Assembly: GCF_024713945.1 (NCBI RefSeq)
Contig: NC_134678.1
Span: 7,316,001-7,380,000 of the forward strand
DNA length: 64,000 bases
Direction of reading: 5' to 3'
Origin: Dermatophagoides farinae
Taxonomy: Eukaryota; Arthropoda; Arachnida; Sarcoptiformes; Pyroglyphidae
Shown: positions 17,158 to 30,700 of the stretch, piece after piece
How the letters are laid out: the number at the start of each line of letters is the position of its first letter
How positions within the stretch are numbered: the stretch's first letter is position 1
The notes under the pieces: generated by a model
Told to the model about the DNA's origin: nothing
The model's input: the letters and a program-made list of their open reading frames with translations, nothing else
Databases searched by the model: none
Program-made: the position numbers and the translations under genes

Positions 17158-20064
17158 ATGTATTGGAAATTATTATTATTAGTATTGGCCATATTAATAT
17201 TGGGATTCTTGCATGAAAATGTAGAATCATCGTCATCGTTATCAAAAAGTATGTAATCGAATGAATCTATTTATCGATGATTTAGATTAAATTTTTTTTC
17301 TCATTCAATTTCAATTCAGAATATGAACATCTTCATAAGATTGAACCAATGGTGAATGATACATTGCAGCAAAAAACAGTAAATGATTTAATTAGAAGAT
17401 TATTACCGAATCATTTTAAATGGTTTGATTTGATTGTTGATCGTCATATGATCGATGATGATGATGATGATGATAATCATTTAGATCGATTTATAATTGA
17501 AACCACTTTAAATCGAATGATTCGAATTAAAGGAACAACAGGTGTTGCCATTGCTAATGGCATTTATTATTATTTAAAAAATATTGCCAATTGTTCATTT
17601 TCATGGTCTGGTGATCAAATGAATTATTTTCTTGTCAATGATAATGTTCCAATTCCATCAGAATCAATAACAATAATTATAAGAGATAAATTCCGTTATT
17701 ATCAAAATACATGTACGGCATCATATTCAAATGTTTGGTGGCAATGGTCAAGATGGCAAAGAGAAATCGATTGGATGGCATTACATGGTATTAATCTTCC
17801 TTTGGCATTCAATGGCCAAGAAATTGTTTATCGTCGTACATTTCAACGTTTTAATATGAGTACCAAAGAAATTGATGATTATTTTACTGGACCTGCATTT
17901 CTTGCCTGGAATCGTATGGGTAATATTCAAACATGGTCTGGACCATTATCCGAACATTGGCATCAATATCAACATCAGTTACAATTACAAATACTTAAAC
18001 GAATGAGAAATTTCGGTATGTATCCAGTGGTGCCTGGATTTGCTGGACATGTTTCTCGACATTTAAAATCTCATTTAAAAACTTTTGCCAATATAAGTCG
18101 TCTAACTGATTGGAATCAGTTTGGCCATCAATTTAGTTAGTATGTTTTATTGTTACTATCGATAGTTGTTTTTGATTATCAATTAATCGATTTTCATCCT
18201 GTTTTAGTACCTATTTTCTTGAACCAGAAGATCCAAATTTTATTAAAGTTGGAAAAGTTTTCGTTGAAGAGGTATGTGTTTATGAAATTTTGATTTGTTT
18301 TCTTTTTAAATTAAAAATGAATTTTTCCTAGCGTAGTACATCAAACTGTATGGTACGGATCATTTTTATAACATTGATCTATTCAATGAAGAGACACCAG
18401 GTTCTAATGATCCAGCTTATCTTCGTAAATGTAGTAAAAATGTTTACGAAAGTATTTCGGCCGCAGATCCACAAGCAATCTGGATAATGCAAGGATGGCT
18501 ATTTTTATTTGAATCAAGTTTTTGGAAACAAAAACAAGTTGAAGCATTCGTTACATCGGTTCCCAGTGGACGGATGATCATTTTGGATCTATTCTCTGAG
18601 ATTATTCCCGTTTATCAAACATTCAATGGTTATTATGATCAACCATTCATATGGTGTATGTTACATAATTTTGGTGGAACGCATGGCATGTATGGTGCAT
18701 TGAATCGTATCAATGATGAATTGTATCGTGTTCGAAATTCATACAAAAATTTTCTTGGCATCGGTTTGACTATGGAAGGAATCGAACAAAATGATATTGT
18801 CTATGATTATATGACTGAAACTAGTTGGTATGATCGTGCACCAGATATGATTGAATGGTTTAGCCATTATGTACGAAGACGTTATGGTTTTATGGATAAA
18901 TTCCTTGAAACAGAACTTTTAGATCAAGCATGGCAATTATTAAGAATATCTGTTTATACTGATCCTATTGGTATTCGAAATCATGGACGTTATGTCATAA
19001 CAATGGTACCAAAACCTGGATTACATTCACAACTATCATATAATCCACTTAATCTAACTGAAGCAGTAAAATTGATGGTGAAATTCGTTAATCTGAATAG
19101 TAAATCTGAAACCATTCGTGAACAATTACTATCATCGGAAACATTTGTTTATGATCTAGTCGATATGAATAGACAGGCATTACAGCTTATATTCGATTAC
19201 CATTACAAACAATTAGATGTTGCTTGGATTGAACAAAATGAATCAAAATTAATGATGGCCATGGAAAAAATGAAAAATATACTTGAATTAATGGAACAAA
19301 TATTACAATCTAGTCAACATTGGTTGCTCTATAATTGGATTAATAATGCCCGTTCAATTGCTAATAATAGTAAGGTCTGTATTTTTGTCACAAAAAAAAT
19401 TTTTTTTTGTTCTGTTTCCATTATTATAATACAAAATTTTATTTAAATAAAAAGGAACGTGATTACAATGAATGGCAAGCTCGAAATCAGATTACATCTT
19501 GGGGACCAAATGATAATGTTTGTATATATATATCAAAATTATTTACACAACACAACTAATTTGAAAATATATATTTTTCAATCATGTCAATTATATTAGA
19601 TTGTTGATTATGCAGCAAAACAATGGTCAGGAATGTTTCAATATTATTACACGCCACGTTGGTTATTCTATTTTAATTATCTACGAACAATGATGGCCAA
19701 AAATCAAACAAATTTTGATCCTAAACAATTTCAATATGAATTATTACGACAAATTGAATTACCATTCACTAAAGCTACAGGACAAAATTTAATACAAAAA
19801 GCTAATGGTAAGTTATTTTTGATTATATTGATATGAATAATATCTTATATTTATAATAATAATCGGTCATATATTATAGTTTCGAATTTGATTGCCAACG
19901 TTAATCTTGTGGTTAAAGAGATTGAACAATCAATCGATCATGACGATGATATGATTGAAATTAATGTACCGATTCCATATGAATATTATGATATTTTATC
20001 CAAATATCCATTTGTTCGTTATTATCGTGCCGATGTTGATCAGGTTTTCATTGATGATGAATGA
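17158..20064 (+). CDS. NAGLU: Alpha-N-acetylglucosaminidase, copy 1 (GH89)
   Basis: Lysosomal glycoside hydrolase family 89 enzyme; in animals it removes terminal alpha-GlcNAc from heparan sulfate. Seven exons: 17158-17248, 17320-18139, 18208-18271, 18337-19374, 19455-19517, 19600-19807, 19880-20064; 822 residues with an N-terminal signal peptide. The family core is clear: WRWQ-type stretch before EIDWMALHGINLPLAF, then AWNRMGNIQTWSGPL, GMYPVVPGFAGHV, FLEPEDPNF, QPFIWCMLHNFGGTHG and YDLVDMNRQALQL. Acid/base and nucleophile candidates are the Glu in LFNEETP and the Glu in TMEGIEQND, aligned with human E316 and E446. The acceptor of exon 4 must be the AG at 18335-18336, because an earlier AG would bring in a stop. 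The donors GTCTGT (19375) and GTTTGT (19518) are weak. Confidence 0.9.
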
Positions 20065-20967
20065 TAATTTTAAATCTTTTGAACTAGGATAACCAAAAAA
20101 AAAAAAAAATTTTTTTTTGATAATTTTAAAAAGGTCATATATCTAATAAAATTGAAGGTAATAGGATCGTTTTTATTAAATGATTTCTTTACACGCTAGA
20201 TGGTGACCACGGTCATCATTTGGTGGTCAATCGTGTGTTCTCTTTTATTTTTAGATTGAGGTTTGCTCGCTGTATAACGACGTTCAAAGGGGGGGTATGT
20301 GACTTGTTTATTTTTCTTCAAAATTTCGATTTTTTTTTTGATTGCATATCCAAGATATGTTTTTTTCCATCATGAGAGAGAGAGAGAAAGAAAGATGGGC
20401 AAAAGAGGGATATGTATGTGGTCTGGCTAGTTTGAACTAGCTGTTGTTGGTTTTTTTTTTTTGCTGATCAATCGATCGAAAAAATTATTTACCAACTTTG
20501 AATCGTTTTCAATTTTTATTAATAACGAGAAAAAAACCCAAAACGATAATGATTATGAGAACTGCCGGTAATCGAATCATCAAGATATTTATTATTGAAT
20601 GTCAATAACAACAAATCATCATCATCATCATCATCATAATAAATAAATAATCAACATTGTAATGGACAATGTACGATAAGCAAAACGATGATTAATATAT
20701 TTATATATATTATGAGAACACAAAATTCCCGATAACAAAAAAAATTTATTGGAAAGAAGAGAAATTGAATTTTTTTTTTCTTTTTGATTTCATGTCAAAA
20801 AACTTGAGAAAAAAAAATTATGGATAAATAATATATTGTTGTCGCCAGTCAGACGAACATTTGTCAACTGTGAGATTCTGAGAGCGGGAAGAAAAAAAAG
20901 AACACAACAACAACATCAAAAAAAAAAAAAAATCTTAAATTCAAACAAACAAAAAAAAAGTTTCGTT
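20065..20967. other. Spacer between the NAGLU copies
   Basis: No gene seen. It contains the 3' UTR of copy 1, a purine-rich AGAG tract (about 20374-20394), a seven-G run (about 20289-20295), ATC repeats (about 20618-20634) and the likely promoter and leader of copy 2. The frame of copy 2 stays open upstream of its chosen ATG, so a start further 5' cannot be fully excluded. Confidence 0.5.
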
Positions 20968-23826
20968 ATGGCAACAATGATGAATAACGGAACAATCATT
21001 TTAATCCTGTTTTCTATTGTTTTATTAAATCTATTATTTCCATTTACAAATCTTTTTTATACCGAGCTTAATGTTAATATACAACCACAACGTTTATTAT
21101 TACAAAATAATAATAATGATGATGATGATCATGGTTTTCATCATCATAGTAATATTATTATTCGTCATAATCGTTCGTCACAATTTTTTTATGATAGATT
21201 ACGTTATAAAAAATTATTGAATATTCGACCACGAATAAGTGATCGAATACAAAGTGATAATATTGAAAATTTAGTCAAACGTTTATTACCTCAACATTAT
21301 AAATATTTTATCATCATTGTTGATCATCATTTTATCGATGATAATGGTGGTGGTGGCTATCTCGATCGATTCAAGGTTTGTATGAAGAATTTTTTTTCCC
21401 CATTTTTTAATATAGTAATTAATTTTTTTTTCTCTAACCAAAAAAAAAAAAAAAAAACAGATTGAAAGTATTCATGAAAAACAAAAAATAAAAATTACAG
21501 CTACAACTGGTGTAGCTGCTGCCAATGGTCTTTATTATTATCTGAAATATGTGACAAATAGTTCGATATCATGGTCTGGTGATCAGATTAACATCAACAT
21601 TGATGATATACCACCAATGATTGATCATACAATTGAAATGACAATACGTGAAAAGTAATTGACGGATTTTTTTTATTAATATTATTTTAAATGTTTTTTT
21701 TTTAATTGCTTGTCTAATTACATAATAGATTCCGTTATTATCAAAATGCTTGTACAACATCATATTCAATGGTTTGGTGGCAATGGAATCGATGGCAACG
21801 TGAATTGGATTGGATGGCATTACATGGTATCAATTTGGCTTTAGCATTCAATGGCCAAGAAATTGTTTATCGTCGTACATTTCAACGATTTAATTTAACT
21901 ATTGAAGAGATTGATGAATATTTTACTGGACCAGCATATTTAGCATGGAATCGTATGGGAAATATTCAAACATGGTCTGGACCATTATCTGAACATTGGC
22001 ATCAACATCAAACAAAATTGCAGCGAAAAATTCTCAAACGAATGCGAGAATTAGGAATGTATCCAGTTGTACCAGGTTTTTCCGGACATGTACCACGTGC
22101 ATTTCGACGAAAATTTCCTTTGACAAAAATGAATCGTTTAGCCAATTGGAATCATTTTGGAGCGAATTATAGCCAGTACGAGAATTTCGATTCGATTTTT
22201 GCTATTATTACCCTAATTTTTTTGCTTGTTTGTTTAGGACTTATTTTCTTGAACCTGAAGATCCTTATTTCATCGAAATTGGAAAAACATTTATTGAAGA
22301 ATATATTGAAATGTATGGAACTGATCATTTTTATAATATCGATATGTTTGTGGAAGAAACACCATCATCTAGGAATCTATTGTATCTTCGAAAATGTGGT
22401 AAAGGTGTTTATGAAAGTATCCGTCGAGCTGATCCAGAAGGAATTTGGTTACTGCAAGGATATCCATTCAATTCATTGTATGATAAATTTTGGGGTCCAA
22501 AACAAGTAAAAGCATTAGTTACAGCTGTACCATCGAATAAGATGATAATTTTGGACAATATTGCCGAAGTTATACCGATCTATCCACAAACCGATGGTTA
22601 TTTCGGGCAACCATTTATCTGGTGTATACTACATAATTATGGCGGTGTTAATGGAATGTTTGGATCATTGAATCGAATTAATCAGCATGGAGTTTTCGAT
22701 GCACGTAATCAATATCCAAATATGTTGGGTATAGGTGTCGCACCGGAAGGTATTGAACAAAATGATATCGTATATGATTATATGTTAGAAGTACCATGGT
22801 ATGATCAACCACCAAATCAATCTGAATGGTTTTCACGATATTCCCAACGTCGATATGGTATCGAAGATCAACATTTAGATCATGCATGGCAATTATTACG
22901 GAAATCGGTCTATTATGATCCAATTGGCATTAAAAATCATGGTCGATATAGTTTCATATCTAGACCTCGTCCACATTCACATTCAATGCTTTGGTATGAT
23001 CCACGCAATGTTTCTAATGCTTTACGTTTATTCAGCAAATATCTGGAGAAAAATCCTAAAATCATATATCGATCCGATACATTTGTACATGATTTGGTTG
23101 ATATATCTCGACAAACATTGCAGCTAATTTTTGATTATCACTATAAAATAATAGATAATGCATTCGAACAGCGGCAACAAATTGCAATTTTATATGAATC
23201 GATAAATCAACTTAAAAATGTTCTCGATTTGACCGAATCCATTCTTCAATCATGTCAACATTGTCTACTATATAATTGGATTCATGATGCACGATTATTA
23301 GGCAATGATACGGATGAAAAAGATTTTAATGAATGGCAAGCACGAACACAGATTTCCATATGGGGACCACAATCTAATGTAAGTAAATTTTGTTTTTTAA
23401 TGTTTTTTTTTCTTTTAATTACATCTCTTGTAGATTGCAAATTATGCTGCCAAACAATGGTCTGGTATGTTTCATTACCTATTCAAACCACGATGGGAGT
23501 TATTCTTTACCGAAATCATCGATTGTTTAACTCATAATCGAACTTATAAGGGTAAAGAATTTCGTAGGAAATTATTCGAAACGATTGATTTACCATTTAC
23601 GTATCAAAAAGCTGAACAACAAGAATTGGTGAAAAAAGCAAACGGTAAGTTTGCGTCATATTTTTAACGAATTGATTTTAATCAAAATGAATTTCACTTT
23701 TTTTCTTATTAAGTTTATAATCTTATCTCTAACGTTGATTCAGTGATCACTATGGCTGCCAAATCGATCGATTTACAATCAAATTTTAAATATTATTACA
23801 ATGATACTGAAAGATGGTTAGAATGA
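20968..23826 (+). CDS. NAGLU: Alpha-N-acetylglucosaminidase, copy 2 (GH89)
   Basis: Second GH89 enzyme, tandem with copy 1. Six exons: 20968-21375, 21461-21654, 21729-22175, 22238-23378, 23434-23644, 23714-23826; 837 residues. The start at 20968 precedes a hydrophobic signal or signal-anchor (about residues 8-30), then an Asn/Asp/His-rich spacer. Core motifs: RELDWMALHGINLALAF, AWNRMGNIQTWSGPL, GMYPVVPGFSGHV, FLEPEDPYF, QPFIWCILHNYGGVNG, and both catalytic Glu contexts, MFVEETP and VAPEGIEQND, so it should be active. Intron positions differ from copy 1: two introns here (after DRFK and within the REKFRYY segment) are absent there, and copy 1 has others that are missing here. The shorter C-terminus ends RWLE. 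Confidence 0.9.
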
Positions 23827-24037
23827 TGATTGATCATTGATAATAATCATTTTGTTTTCGGCTAATAATTTGGGAGTTTTCCATTTATTAATCAGTCATT
23901 TGCGATTCACAATGAAAGGGCGTTTTCAATCATTCGGATGCTTTAAAAACGATTTGCAATCGATCATTTTCTCATTCCAGTCATCATATTTATTTCCATT
24001 TTGAGATTTTTCATAAAATTCATCTTACTAAACGATA

Positions 24038-24436
24038 ATGGCCAAATTTATTTCGATCACGACCATAACATTGCTGCTGTTAATGACCATAACCACGATT
24101 CGAACAATTGATTCGAAACCAAACGATGTGAATAAGAATAATAACAGCACTAAACCATCAAATGAAACAACATTCAAAACTACTATAGCTAACAATACAA
24201 AGACAAGTCCGTCATCATTATCAACAAAGAAATTCTCCAGTCAAAATCGTACGGCGCCCACCATGCTTCATTCAACAACAACTACGTTGAAACCGACTAC
24301 TAAGAAAATGTCAACACCAAATCCGACGTCAACAACATCAGCATCAACTCATCGACCAAATGCTGCCCGATCAGAAAATTTGTCTAAATCAATTGGATTG
24401 GCAATAATCGTGTTGTTTTTGTTGTTTAAATTATAA
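24038..24436 (+). CDS. Small Thr/Ser-rich mucin-like protein, probably GPI-anchored
   Basis: Intronless, 132 residues. A hydrophobic signal peptide (about residues 1-26, LLLLMTITTI inside) is followed by about 85 residues dominated by Thr, Ser, Asn, Lys and Pro, with several Asn-X-Ser/Thr sites (NNST, SNET, NNTK, QNRT, ENLS). The last 17 residues are hydrophobic (IGLAIIVLFLLFKL) with almost no cytoplasmic tail, the usual shape of a GPI-anchor signal. This is a heavily O-glycosylated surface protein by inference. No family is recognised. It faces the convergent end of the large GILT-like gene. Confidence 0.68.
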   Translation: MAKFISITTITLLLLMTITTIRTIDSKPNDVNKNNNSTKPSNETTFKTTIANNTKTSPSSLSTKKFSSQNRTAPTMLHSTTTTLKPTTKKMSTPNPTSTTSASTHRPNAARSENLSKSIGLAIIVLFLLFKL

Positions 24437-24766
24437 ATAAATGATAAAATCGATGATTTTCAATTGAACATAAAAAAAATTCAATTTTTTCACAGTTTAT
24501 ATAAACACAAGTCTATCCATTTATTCAAATTGATTTTATGAATCTAATCAAAATTTTATCAATCATTTTTCGACAATTTCACCTTTTTTTATCAATAATG
24601 ATCTGGAGTAATTTTTATTTTGCAAAAAAATATAAATAAAATTTTTTCATTAATACAAATCGAACCATTTTGAATATAGTGTGTTGGCGCGGATATATAG
24701 AATGATGATGATTTCAATGAATGACCGTAATTAATGTTCTATTTTTTTTGTAGTTCATTTAAATCC
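24437..24766. other. Convergent intergenic region
   Basis: 3' ends of the mucin-like gene (plus) and the GILT-like gene (minus) meet here. AATAAA-like signals occur in both orientations. A poly-T tract and a TATATAG stretch near 24694 are the only other features. No gene seen. Confidence 0.55.
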
Positions 24767-27700
24767 TCAACGATTTCGTCGTATACAAACGAATAGTAAA
24801 CCAATAACAATTAGCACGGCAATCACAATCAAAATAATAGCCCATATTGGAAATGGTTTAGAATCAGAATCAGATTTATCATCTAGGTATTGATCACATT
24901 CACGCGGATAATCGATTCCATTATATGATGTACAAGCAATTTTCATTATATTGGTTTCCGTTTCAACTTTCGTGCCAATCGTTATCGATGGAACTAGGAG
25001 ATTTTTTTTGGAAAAAGGGATTAATCAATGTTTTTTTCAATCAATTCATATTTGCTCATCTTACAATGATCTAATTTTGGCTGGATCGATTCAGTTTGAT
25101 GTTTCATTTCGCGAAATATATCCAAGTATGATGTTTCATTACTATCAGCGCAGATATTCAATGCTTTATATAAATCATACGAATAATAATACCAAGTTTG
25201 ATAAGAACATTGTTGGGCAGCAAAGACGATATTGTTTGAATAATTTCCATGATTGAAAAAACATAATGTAAATTCAACCAAATGTGAATAGCCATCAAAT
25301 TCTGAACTATGATAGTGATTTGCACAGGCTATATAACGATTAGCGAAACATTCTTCATCAGATGGACAACTAAACGAATCATTATTGTCAATGGTATTGC
25401 CATATGGCACCAAAGTAATCTTCAATAGTGATTTTAATTTCAACTGATTTTCAACTTCATCAAATAATGATGTTTCTTCTTTTTGATGTTTGTTCATAGA
25501 TAAATACGAATAAAATGGCTTCAAATTATTAATAATAAAATCCCTTCCAGATTGATCACAGGAAAAATATATTCGCAAATCGGTAGCCATTGCATTTGAT
25601 ATTGATGAACATCGAGGATTTTTGATCAACTATGAACAATATATAATTGGTGATTGACAAAAAAAAACTTTAAGTTTGTTGACACTTACCCCATAATCAT
25701 CGCAAATTGTAGCAAATAAATTTTTCACTGCTTTTTCGGAATATTGTTTATTCAAAGTGATCCATGGTAATAATTTATCGCCAAAATTTCCAGACTCAGT
25801 TTTAATGGCCAATTCATCATATAGTTCTTCGCCCCTAGATCCATTTGAACATTCAACAATATGGTTCCATGATTCACCCGAAAAATATTGATTAAAACAT
25901 GATTGAATCAATGTTGAATTATCGGTCTCAACAGATTCATCAAGTGAACAGACCAAAAAATTGGCTGATTTAATACGCATCGTATCGAAAAATTTACTAT
26001 TATTGTAATATTTATCCAAAATACAAGCCTGAAATCAAATAATCAATTTATTAAGATTAAGGAAGACGTTTATCAAACTTACATGAATCTTATTTTCGGA
26101 ACATTGTTGATTGCCAGATGGACATTCGTATCCATCATTTTTTCTTACGGTTTTGCCGTATGGATAGAAATTAAATTCACCAAATTCATCCAAATATTCT
26201 GATTGATAAGAAAGTTGTTTTGTGGCAAATTTTTCTACAGATTTTTCGAGAGTTTGATAGAAAATTCCAATCGATTTTCGGTCTAATTGGCATTGTTTCG
26301 GTTTATCATCCTGAAAAAGTTTGTAAAATTACAATTTTGATATACAAACTATCATTATATACAAACCGAATAGTACATGGAACAAATATGCGTCATTAGA
26401 TTTAGTTCATCTTCTTTGATTACGCCATCAATCTGAATAAACGGTAGACTGGCAACTGGTTTATAAATATTTATGAGTATTTTCATATTTTTCTTTAAAA
26501 TTTCTTTCATATTATTAACACATTCTTCGATTATATTCCATGATGATTCATCAAATATTTCATTGAAACAAGTTTCAGTTGAATTTATTTCAGTGAATTT
26601 TTGTCCAAAATGACAGTTAAGAAAATCGATTAATTTTTCCATTTGATTTTGATGATAAAAAACTGATGCACCCCTTTTATTGAAAGAAAAACGAAAAATT
26701 TAGCGCGCATCCATGGATAATTATTTTACTTACATGTTGAAATGATTGTAGGCATTCAACATCATTAATGCATTCAGTTTTGTTATTATTCAATCGAATG
26801 CCAACAATTAGTTGAAGTGTAGAGATCAAAGTATCGATTTTTGTTCGGTTACGATCAAATTGTGTTATGAAAACATTTCTTGATTGTGGATTTTTCACTT
26901 CATAAAATACTACAATCGAAGGTTTATCCGTGAACTTTTGATAACATTCACTGGGCTTCTCTAGTCCCTATGAAAAACAAATTAGAGATACTGTCGTGTG
27001 GAAAAAATTCAATTTTATAAAAAAAAAATGTCAACTTACATCATATGAATCACAAATAGTACGAATAAAATGATTTTCAGCATCATATGAATGATGATCC
27101 TGTATTGTTATCCATGGAACATAAGCAATTTTTGGTAATAATTTGGAAACAAATTTATCGTTATATTCTTTCAATGAATCAATCGATTGATTTGATTTTG
27201 CACAATTCAAGGATCGACCGCCAACCATCTGTATGAAATATTGATTCAACACATCCTTCAGCTATTGATGCAAAATCTAAATTTGGAACAAATTTCGAAA
27301 AATAACAATCAATAAATTTGATAACTTGAAGTTGTCCATCGATTGCAGCATGTGTACTATTGTTGCTAAATGTATCCACAACACAGGCATGAATCCTAGT
27401 AGCTAGACATTCAACTTCACCGGGACAATTTAATTTATGATCATCAATGGATGATTTGCCATATGGAATTATTTGAATATCAGCAATTTCTTCTAAATGA
27501 AGATAATTTTCATAAAATTTATTAATTTTTATGAAATTTGCCACTTCAAAATCAAATGCTGAATAATGAAATTGTATTTGAACTTTTGATGGTAAATCAC
27601 GATGACATGCCAATGGTTTTTCTCCCAATAATTCATTACAGATTGAAGTCTGTAAATTTGATTCTGCTAACGACATTTGTTCACCATTAACAATAACAGC

Positions 27701-30700
27701 AATATTATCTGTCATTGTTCCGACAACATCAATTGTTTTTTGACGTATATTTCTCAAATAGCCAAGACTTTCGGTTTCATTCATTACACAGCTATTTATT
27801 TGATCAGCGATAGGAAGAAATTCATTTTCACATTGTTGCATCAATTCCGTCAAAGTGATATCATTGCCAATTTTTTTAAAAAAACAATGAATAAACGATA
27901 ATGTTTGATTTTTACTATCCCAAAGAGCAGTTTGACTGTCGACCAATTCTTCTTGGTTCCAATATCGATTCAAAACACATGCATGAATTTTATTTGCCTC
28001 ACAACGTTCAGCATCATTTTCGCATTCATCTTCAACGGTTTTGTTTTTATCTGCCGGACCATATGGATAAAGATTCAATCGAATTCTTTCACGAATATGA
28101 CGAAACGTAGGTATTAATTGTTCAATGAAAAATTTTCTTGAATCCGATGCATATGATGAATAATAAATATCGACTGTAGCTGTACTACATTCATCTGGTT
28201 TATGGCCATTATATTTTGTACAAACTGCCTGCAATAGATCTTCAATAGCTTCATGATTATTTTCTACATTATTATTCAATGTAATCCAAGGTATTGTTAT
28301 TTCAGTTTTTGATAATTTTTTCTTCAATTCAGTTGTTTTTTCCAACGCTTTTTTCAATGATTCACCATTGATTTCGGGCAATTTGTCACCATTTAATTGA
28401 CTTTTAGCACATTCATCACCAATTAATTGAACATTATTTGGCCATTGTGGATGTGAAACAAAACAGGCGATAAAATTCGTTATACGTAAACGTTCATCAA
28501 TTATATCTAATTGATTTGGTGATTCATATTTATCAATTACGGATGCATGTATTGCGTTTGCCAAACAAATTGAACTATTTGAATCATGACAATTTCCATT
28601 GGTTGCATCCACTAAATTTTCTGTATTACCAATTGGATGAAGAAAAACATTGGCAATTTCTTCAATGAAAACATGAGTATGATTCAATTGTGTAATGAAA
28701 AAATGTTTAGCCAATTCATTATTTGAATCATAATAAACATCAACATTCACTGGATTTGATTCATCCATTGTACAATAATCTGGTTGATGATAATCATCCT
28801 ACATTGTAAATTATAATCAAAAAAAAATTATCATTTTTGTTATTTGAATTAAATTTGATAATTTTTAAACTTACAAAATGGTTACAGATTTCTTTTTTAA
28901 CCTGTTCATTATCGACTAGAATTTGTTGATTATTTGTGGCATGATTAAAAATTACAATCGGGACCAGAGAAATATTTTCAATTCCACTTGAATGTGTTTC
29001 GGCAATCCATTGCGTTAACAAAACTATTGATTCTTCAGATTTGGCACAGAGATCAATATTTAACCATTGTTCAAATCCATCAAGGTATTTATTAGCACAT
29101 ATTTCTCCAAGATCGTACGGTTTTTCTATTGAACGTATATTTTTCATCGTACACCAGATAAAATCAAACACATGTTGGCGATTATGATCGGTAAAATTGG
29201 CACCATCATTCCAATAATGATCAATGGCACATGCATGAATTTTCATCATTTCACATTGATCCGGGCCACCTGGACATGTTATTGAATTATTATTTGATTT
29301 AGCTCGTCCAGTTGGTTTGAAACTGAAATCAATCAAATTATATAGATTCTGAAATATTGGCCTTAAATGATCGAGAAAAAATCGACGTGATGGCTGATGT
29401 GATGCTTCATAGAATATGGTCATCGGAACTTTGGTACAGATTGCCGGTTTTTTGGGAGAATTCTAAAATTTAATAAATTTATTTAGTGTTTCAATAGCAT
29501 GAGATATGTGATGATTATTTCACTTACAAATTTATCACAAACTTCCTGAACAAGATCATTGAATGCATTGACATTAATTTTATCATTATCATTCACTGTG
29601 ATTAATGGAAGATTTTCCGAATTCGCAGTATTCATTATTTTTTTTGTACGTGTTGAAAAATCTCGAAAGATTTTCTGCATTTTTTCACCGTTCATTTTGA
29701 TTTCTTCAAGAAATTCAATATATTCATTATTAAGTTTTACATTTGTACATTCTTCAAGATGATCATATTCATTGCCAATTTTTTTACCAATTAAACAATC
29801 AAGAAAATTCAATACACGATTTGGACCGCTAATCAAATCACCATTATGTTCATTGTTAATATATCTATCAACGACCAATGCCTATTTGTTTGATGAAATT
29901 TAAATCCAATGAATCGATATTGAATTTTGAAAAAATTTGATTACCTGAAATCGATTACTAAAATCTTGTCGTTTTTTTCCACTGGAACTATTGGTAATCA
30001 TATTTGTGTCATCGATTATGATGGTATTACCAAATGGTATCAATTCTAATTCAATAATATCATCCAGAACATGATAGTATGGACATAACTGTTGATGGAA
30101 ATAATTGTATGAAATTGGATTCAATGCTTCATAATATACAGTTACAGCCACTGGTATCGTTGTGGGTGGATTTTTACATTCATCAACATTCTTGTTTTTA
30201 AGGAAACAAAAAAAAATTTATGCAACCATTTTTCAAAACTCTTCATACACTTACCGGTAGTAATGAGCAGATTTGTTTGATGAAATCTTTTCTTGCTTCT
30301 GGATCATGTTTATCATTAATGAAAATCGCCAAACCTTTCTCAAAATCTTCTTTTGCTTTTTCTGTTTTATTGGCCATTATTTCATTGATTTTATTTTTAC
30401 CGACACATTCTTTAATCGTCATCCAATCATCATCACTGTTTTTAATACAATTTTCCGCCAATTCTGCAGGTTTGGATAAAGATTTTCTATTTTTAAAAAA
30501 ACAAGAAACAAATCTTGCCGTTTGAATATCCGTGATGATAAAAGTTCCATTGGTGTCTCTTTCGATTACACAGGCCTTTTGAAAAATTTCAATTTTTGAT
30601 TATAGTGAATAAATGAATCATAAAATTACCTGATATTTATTGGCTAAACATTGAATATCACCATATGGACATTCATATGTACCGTTTTGTTCAACAGTTT

